Shown here in pieces: positions 60,234-64,000 of a stretch of 64,000 nt of DNA. Under the pieces are notes generated by a model. It worked only from the letters and a program-made list of their open reading frames with translations. It did not search any database and was not told the DNA's origin. Position 1 is the stretch's first letter. Each line of letters starts with the position of its first letter. The position numbers and the translations under genes are program-made. Origin of the DNA: Utricularia gibba (taxonomy: Eukaryota; Streptophyta; Magnoliopsida; Lamiales; Lentibulariaceae); assembly GCA_002189035.1 (NCBI GenBank), contig NEEC01000019.1, positions 1,550,001-1,614,000 of the forward strand, given 5' to 3'.

Positions 60234-61498
60234 GGCCGCCCTTCACAGCTCTCCTTCTTACATACAAGATCGAGCACTCGCCCTACATCTCCTGATGCGG
60301 AAAAAAGCAGGAAGAATATAGAGACAAGAGATGGACGTGGGAGGAGACAGCATTCGACATGCGACAGTCCCACGTCGAATGGCAAGAAAATACTCCATCT
60401 CACGGTGGAAAAAGGAAACTGCACTTGTGCGTTACACGTTAAAAACTACTGTGGGTGTTGTGAACCCACTGTTGCAGTAACCAAGAAGTACTTGAATTCC
60501 TCTTCACTAGAGTTTTTATCCCCTTTTTAATTAACTCTACGGTCGGCCGGCGAAAGCTGAACGCCGGAAACATCTCTTGACGGGCAACGCCGGCGTTCCC
60601 TCGTGAAATGTTTTTGTCTTTTCTGACGAGGAAAAACTCAAGCAATGCATTCCGATGGAAGCCCTTGTACCTGGAATGAGATGTAGGGTAATATTCGTTA
60701 TCCATCAGCAACATTCCAGCAAACTAAGAAAAGGGAATCTTTTCCTGGATGTCTTGATGTGGACACAAAATCAGGAACACGAGATATCAAGATTCCTGGT
60801 GCATGGGTCCGGCTTCGCCCACCCGAACCGTATCCATCCATCATATGATTCGCATATTTAGGAATATCAACCCATCGGACTCGCCCCTCCGGCAGAGGCT
60901 GCCGGCCGCCCTCGCTATTCCCGTTATTCATAGGAGCATCGCTAGCTGTTTTCTTTTCTTGTTGGGTCGTCTCGCGAAAACTTTTTTCTTGGTTTGGGCC
61001 GGGCATCGGCTGTAATCATGGAACGCAAATGAACAGGCCCAATACAATGGCAGGATCAAAATCAAATCTTAAATAAGTAATTAGATGTTTGATAATATAA
61101 TATATAATATTTACATTTAAATTTATATATAATGTTTTGATTAATATATATATATTGTATAATTATATCATTCATATAATCATTTTTTAAATATATAAAT
61201 AATATCAATCTGATTCATATATTTATATTTTTATATATTACAACTTATATACAATTATATTATCCTTAAATATACTAATGCTTTACTATCAAATGATTGT
61301 CATAATATCACCAACACAGTTTGATCGTTCCTAATAAGAAAAGGAATCAAATCTGATTAAATATTTTTAGTGTAACAATGAGCCATTCATAGTATGGGGT
61401 TATACAGTTAAACAAAACACAGCTGAGTACTTAATGAACAAATTTAACATTACAAATGGATTGTTTCTCTCCTGAATCTTTGCCATCCATGGATGCAG
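60234..61498. other. Spacer between HD-Zip and PMT genes
   Basis: The left part is the HD-Zip promoter. A GC-richer part at 60,540-61,010 holds an unassigned minus-strand frame (listed below). The right part (61,040-61,450) is very AT-rich and includes the 3' flank of the PMT gene. Confidence 0.5.
60698..60931 (-). CDS. Hypothetical small protein
   Basis: A 77-residue minus-strand frame starting MNNGNSEGGRQPLPEGRVRW and continuing VDIPKYANHMMDGYGSGGRS. It has coding-like composition and lies in a GC-rich island with its own upstream region. I do not recognise it. It may be the first exon of a longer gene or a chance frame. An upstream in-frame ATG at 61006 would add 25 polar residues. Confidence 0.3.
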   Translation of the reverse strand: MNNGNSEGGRQPLPEGRVRWVDIPKYANHMMDGYGSGGRSRTHAPGILISRVPDFVSTSRHPGKDSLFLVCWNVADG

Positions 61499-63783
61499 TC
61501 AGACAGCAGATGTTGAGTTACCACCAACCCAGTATTGTTTCACAGCAACCAGAATTTTCTGAGGTACAAGAGGGCCATCTTCATGGTCAACCATTTTGGA
61601 GTCCCATCTCATGCCTCCGATCATCTTCTTCACCTTCACGAGCACGTCCACTTCGTCGCGGAGTATCACGGCGCCTTCCGGACGGAGAATCCGGTCCATC
61701 TCCACCAAAATGTCTTCCAAATCACACCTGTGGAACTTAAAACTTCAGCATGTTGCTAGCAGAGTGGATGCTACTAGGGATATGGTGTTTTTCTTGCCAC
61801 TGTTCACTTACTTGTCCTTGTACAGACTAAAGACGCCATCACAATGGATAAGATCGTAAGTTCTTGGATATGTCGAAAAAGCTTCGCACCTGATAAAGGG
61901 AAAAACACAAAAAAGTAGTGTTTTGGAGAGCTTGGGTTGAAAAGAAAATGGTGTGAGAATCAGGAGGGCGTACCAGTCATGATAAATGCCAATCAACCCT
62001 CTTTCGTAGATTACTCCAAGAGTGTTTTTCTCTGCGATCGTAGGCATGACATTCATGACCCATAATTTGGGTGATTGGAGAGTTGCAGCAAAGCCTCCAA
62101 GGCCAGCATTCATATCGAGGATGTTCCGGTACCGGCCGGTGTCGAGAAGCTTGTTAATCTTTCTATAGGCATCAACATGCTTTTTCCATTGCTTGCTATC
62201 CTCTTCATATGTCTGAACTGAGACTCCGGAGATGGAACCACTAGCAATTCTTGGTGGAACAGCGAAAAGCCTCTCAGGGAATGGTTTTAGATCCTGTGGC
62301 GTATCACCAGCATTGGCAGAAGTGACGCATTGCTCCATTTTCTTGTACCTGGTTACACCAAGAAGATTTGATCATTAAATTAAGGTTTAGATCTATGCAG
62401 TTATTCATGGAATAGGTGATATTTACCAAACATTATCTGCATCTTTAGCTCGACAGGTTTCTACTCCAGAGTTCTGTTGTGCAGCACGACAAGAATTAGC
62501 ATCCTTCGCCTTCTGCCACACAGCGATTTCACCATGCTCAGATTTCTTTTCCCAGCAAAGAAGTTTAGCGATTTCCTCAATCTTCCTTTGCTCTTCCTCA
62601 AGCTCTTCCTTTGGCCGTTTCCATGGAATATAATTCGTCTTCCAGTTTATAGGAGGACCAGAGAGAACCCAATAACCACCAGGTCTGAGCACACGATCGA
62701 CTTCCTTCATATAGAGCCCGTCTGCAAGTAGGAGCACACAACTGAAAACAACCACAAAAAGCAACTTCGCATGGAAAGCATCAACAGTTCCTAACTCTCA
62801 CCATTTGCACCCCATGGTATAAGACAACGGGAGCAATGAGCCATGTCGAAAGCTGCAGATGGATACGGCATCTTTATTGTTCCAAGAACACCAATGACAG
62901 CAGGTACACCCTTTCAAGAGCAAACTGTACCTGAGCTTCGTGTGAATCTCTTGGAGCAAATGACATTGCTATGACATTTCTTTTCCAAAGATACGCACCC
63001 CAGCTAGCAACCTAGAGTAAAATTCATGAAATACAGCATTAATAAATACCTGTGTATAAAAACCGGGGTTGAAACGGTTGGTTATTCAGAGAAGAACTAT
63101 ACGCTGTATAAACATCAATCGAAAAAATGATTAAAACATACCCCACAACCAGTATCAAGAGCAGTCCTCACAGTCCCATCCGCAATTGGTATAACTGAAG
63201 CAAGATTATCAATGTATTTATCAGCACCCTGAGGGAACTGCGTCCCCCCACCAGGAAACCGAAATACATTGCCCTCATACTGTACCCAGTTTTGAATAGC
63301 CTTCTCTACAGTCAAACTTTTGTAGGGGGCATTGGCAAAAGGGACATAATCACGACTCTTTGGCCATGGAAATGGTGTAACATATCCTTGGGGAGCTGGA
63401 ATCAGGCAATGTAACTTCTCGCCTTCAGGTGGGCAGTGTCTCTCACGGTAGATCATATTATCCCTTGGAAAGGTCATGGCACGAGCTTGATCATGGCAAG
63501 GCGTGTAATCTGTGTACTGTGGATCGCATGGCTTGTAAATAACTATCTTAGAATCAGACTCATCGGCTTCACCAACATGATGGGTTTCGAAATCGAGGTT
63601 TGGAAGGATGTTACAGTTTGTAGCAGTTTGGCTCACTGCATACGCAATGCTGTCCCCTTTTCCAATTCCACTCTTTTGCCATGCTCCGATTGTGTAGAAA
63701 AAAAGGCACAAACCAGACACTATGAAAATGGATAGAAAACTCCTGATCCTACTGTCACCTGACTGATGAAACTTGTTCGCCAT
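61499..63783 (-). CDS. PMT2: Golgi pectin-type methyltransferase, PMT2-like, one apparent frame slip
   Basis: This is a type II membrane protein of the DUF248 putative SAM-methyltransferase family, thought to act on pectin in the Golgi. Minus-strand exons: 63783-63142, 63011-62802, 62721-62427, 62348-61974, 61889-61812 and 61727-61499. They sum to 1,829 bases, one short of 610 codons. The missing base is in [13 protein letters not shown] near 62,909-62,911, where GGGG is expected and GGG is found. A single span ([20 protein letters not shown]) at about residues 15-34 anchors the N-terminus. The family blocks [31 protein letters not shown], the SAM motif [14 protein letters not shown], the HCSRCLIPW motif, [31 protein letters not shown] and [10 protein letters not shown] are all there. 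The length of 609 residues is normal. The ATG at 63783 ([12 protein letters not shown]) is chosen because it gives the usual short cytosolic tail. Confidence 0.92.
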
Positions 63784-64000
63784 TGCAGCCTGTAATGAAA
63801 TAGCGGTCAACGCATATTACGTTCTGGCTAAAGTCGTTTACATACTTTCGCCAAATTGCACACATTAGGTAAACGTTGGGAAAAAACTAAGGAAAATGAC
63901 AATTTCAGGAGGCTCTCAAGTCATCACAAATCACAAATGGGTATGAATTTCGTGAAGAACAAACAAAACAGATACAACTATATGCAACCATCCATATAAT
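63784..64000. other. PMT2 leader region
   Basis: This is the 5' flank of the PMT2-like gene on the minus strand, probably a leader intron or promoter cut by the window edge. No coding frame is recognised. Confidence 0.5.

Overview
The window is nuclear DNA from a flowering plant, a eudicot. The coding regions are GC-richer and broken by short introns with GT/AG borders. The spacers are very AT-rich and carry microsatellites, foldback elements and other dispersed repeats. About twenty protein genes can be recognised and nearly all belong to land-plant families. A lamiid such as a Gesneriaceae or other Lamiales is possible from the general look of the proteins, but I cannot fix the species.

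Layout. 1-3.3 kb: AT-rich spacer with repeats. 3.3-9.2 kb: an adenylate isopentenyltransferase (IPT, minus), a monoacylglycerol-lipase-like hydrolase (plus) and a class II LBD repressor (plus). 12.3-15.2 kb: a one-B-box CONSTANS-like factor (BBX, minus) and a CRF-type ERF (minus). 18.8-20.4 kb: two small proteins of unknown function, one acidic and soluble, one membrane-anchored with tandem repeats. 21.6-34.7 kb: a dense plus-strand block with nucleoredoxin 1, an RBM25-type splicing factor, a cis-prenyltransferase and a KUP12-type potassium transporter. 35.8-47.6 kb: sparse, with an atypical HLH protein, a DUF4228 protein, a WD40 protein and a 77-residue Lys-rich protein. 48.9-64 kb: histidinol-phosphate aminotransferase (HISN6), a bHLH79-like factor, a tandem DUF569 pair (one dead, one nearly intact), a DWARF27-type carotene isomerase, a clade V-like HD-Zip I factor and a PMT2-like Golgi methyltransferase.

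The genes do not form an operon or an evident biosynthetic cluster. IPT (cytokinin), the CRF-like ERF (a family tied to cytokinin response) and D27 (strigolactone) are hormone-related, but this is ordinary for a plant chromosome.

The strongest pattern in the window is not a new system. Five otherwise well-conserved genes (RBM25, WD40, DUF569, D27, PMT2) each need one or two extra bases to stay in frame, and most of the sites lie in G or C runs. Restoring exactly that number of bases makes the exon lengths close in four of them. This points to homopolymer under-calling in the assembly. Separate substitutions give in-frame stops in HISN6 and in the first DUF569 copy. Three copies of a foldback (MITE-like) element, a second dispersed AT-rich repeat, a stop-free 69-base intron in the HD-Zip gene and a repeat-bearing membrane protein are the other points of interest.
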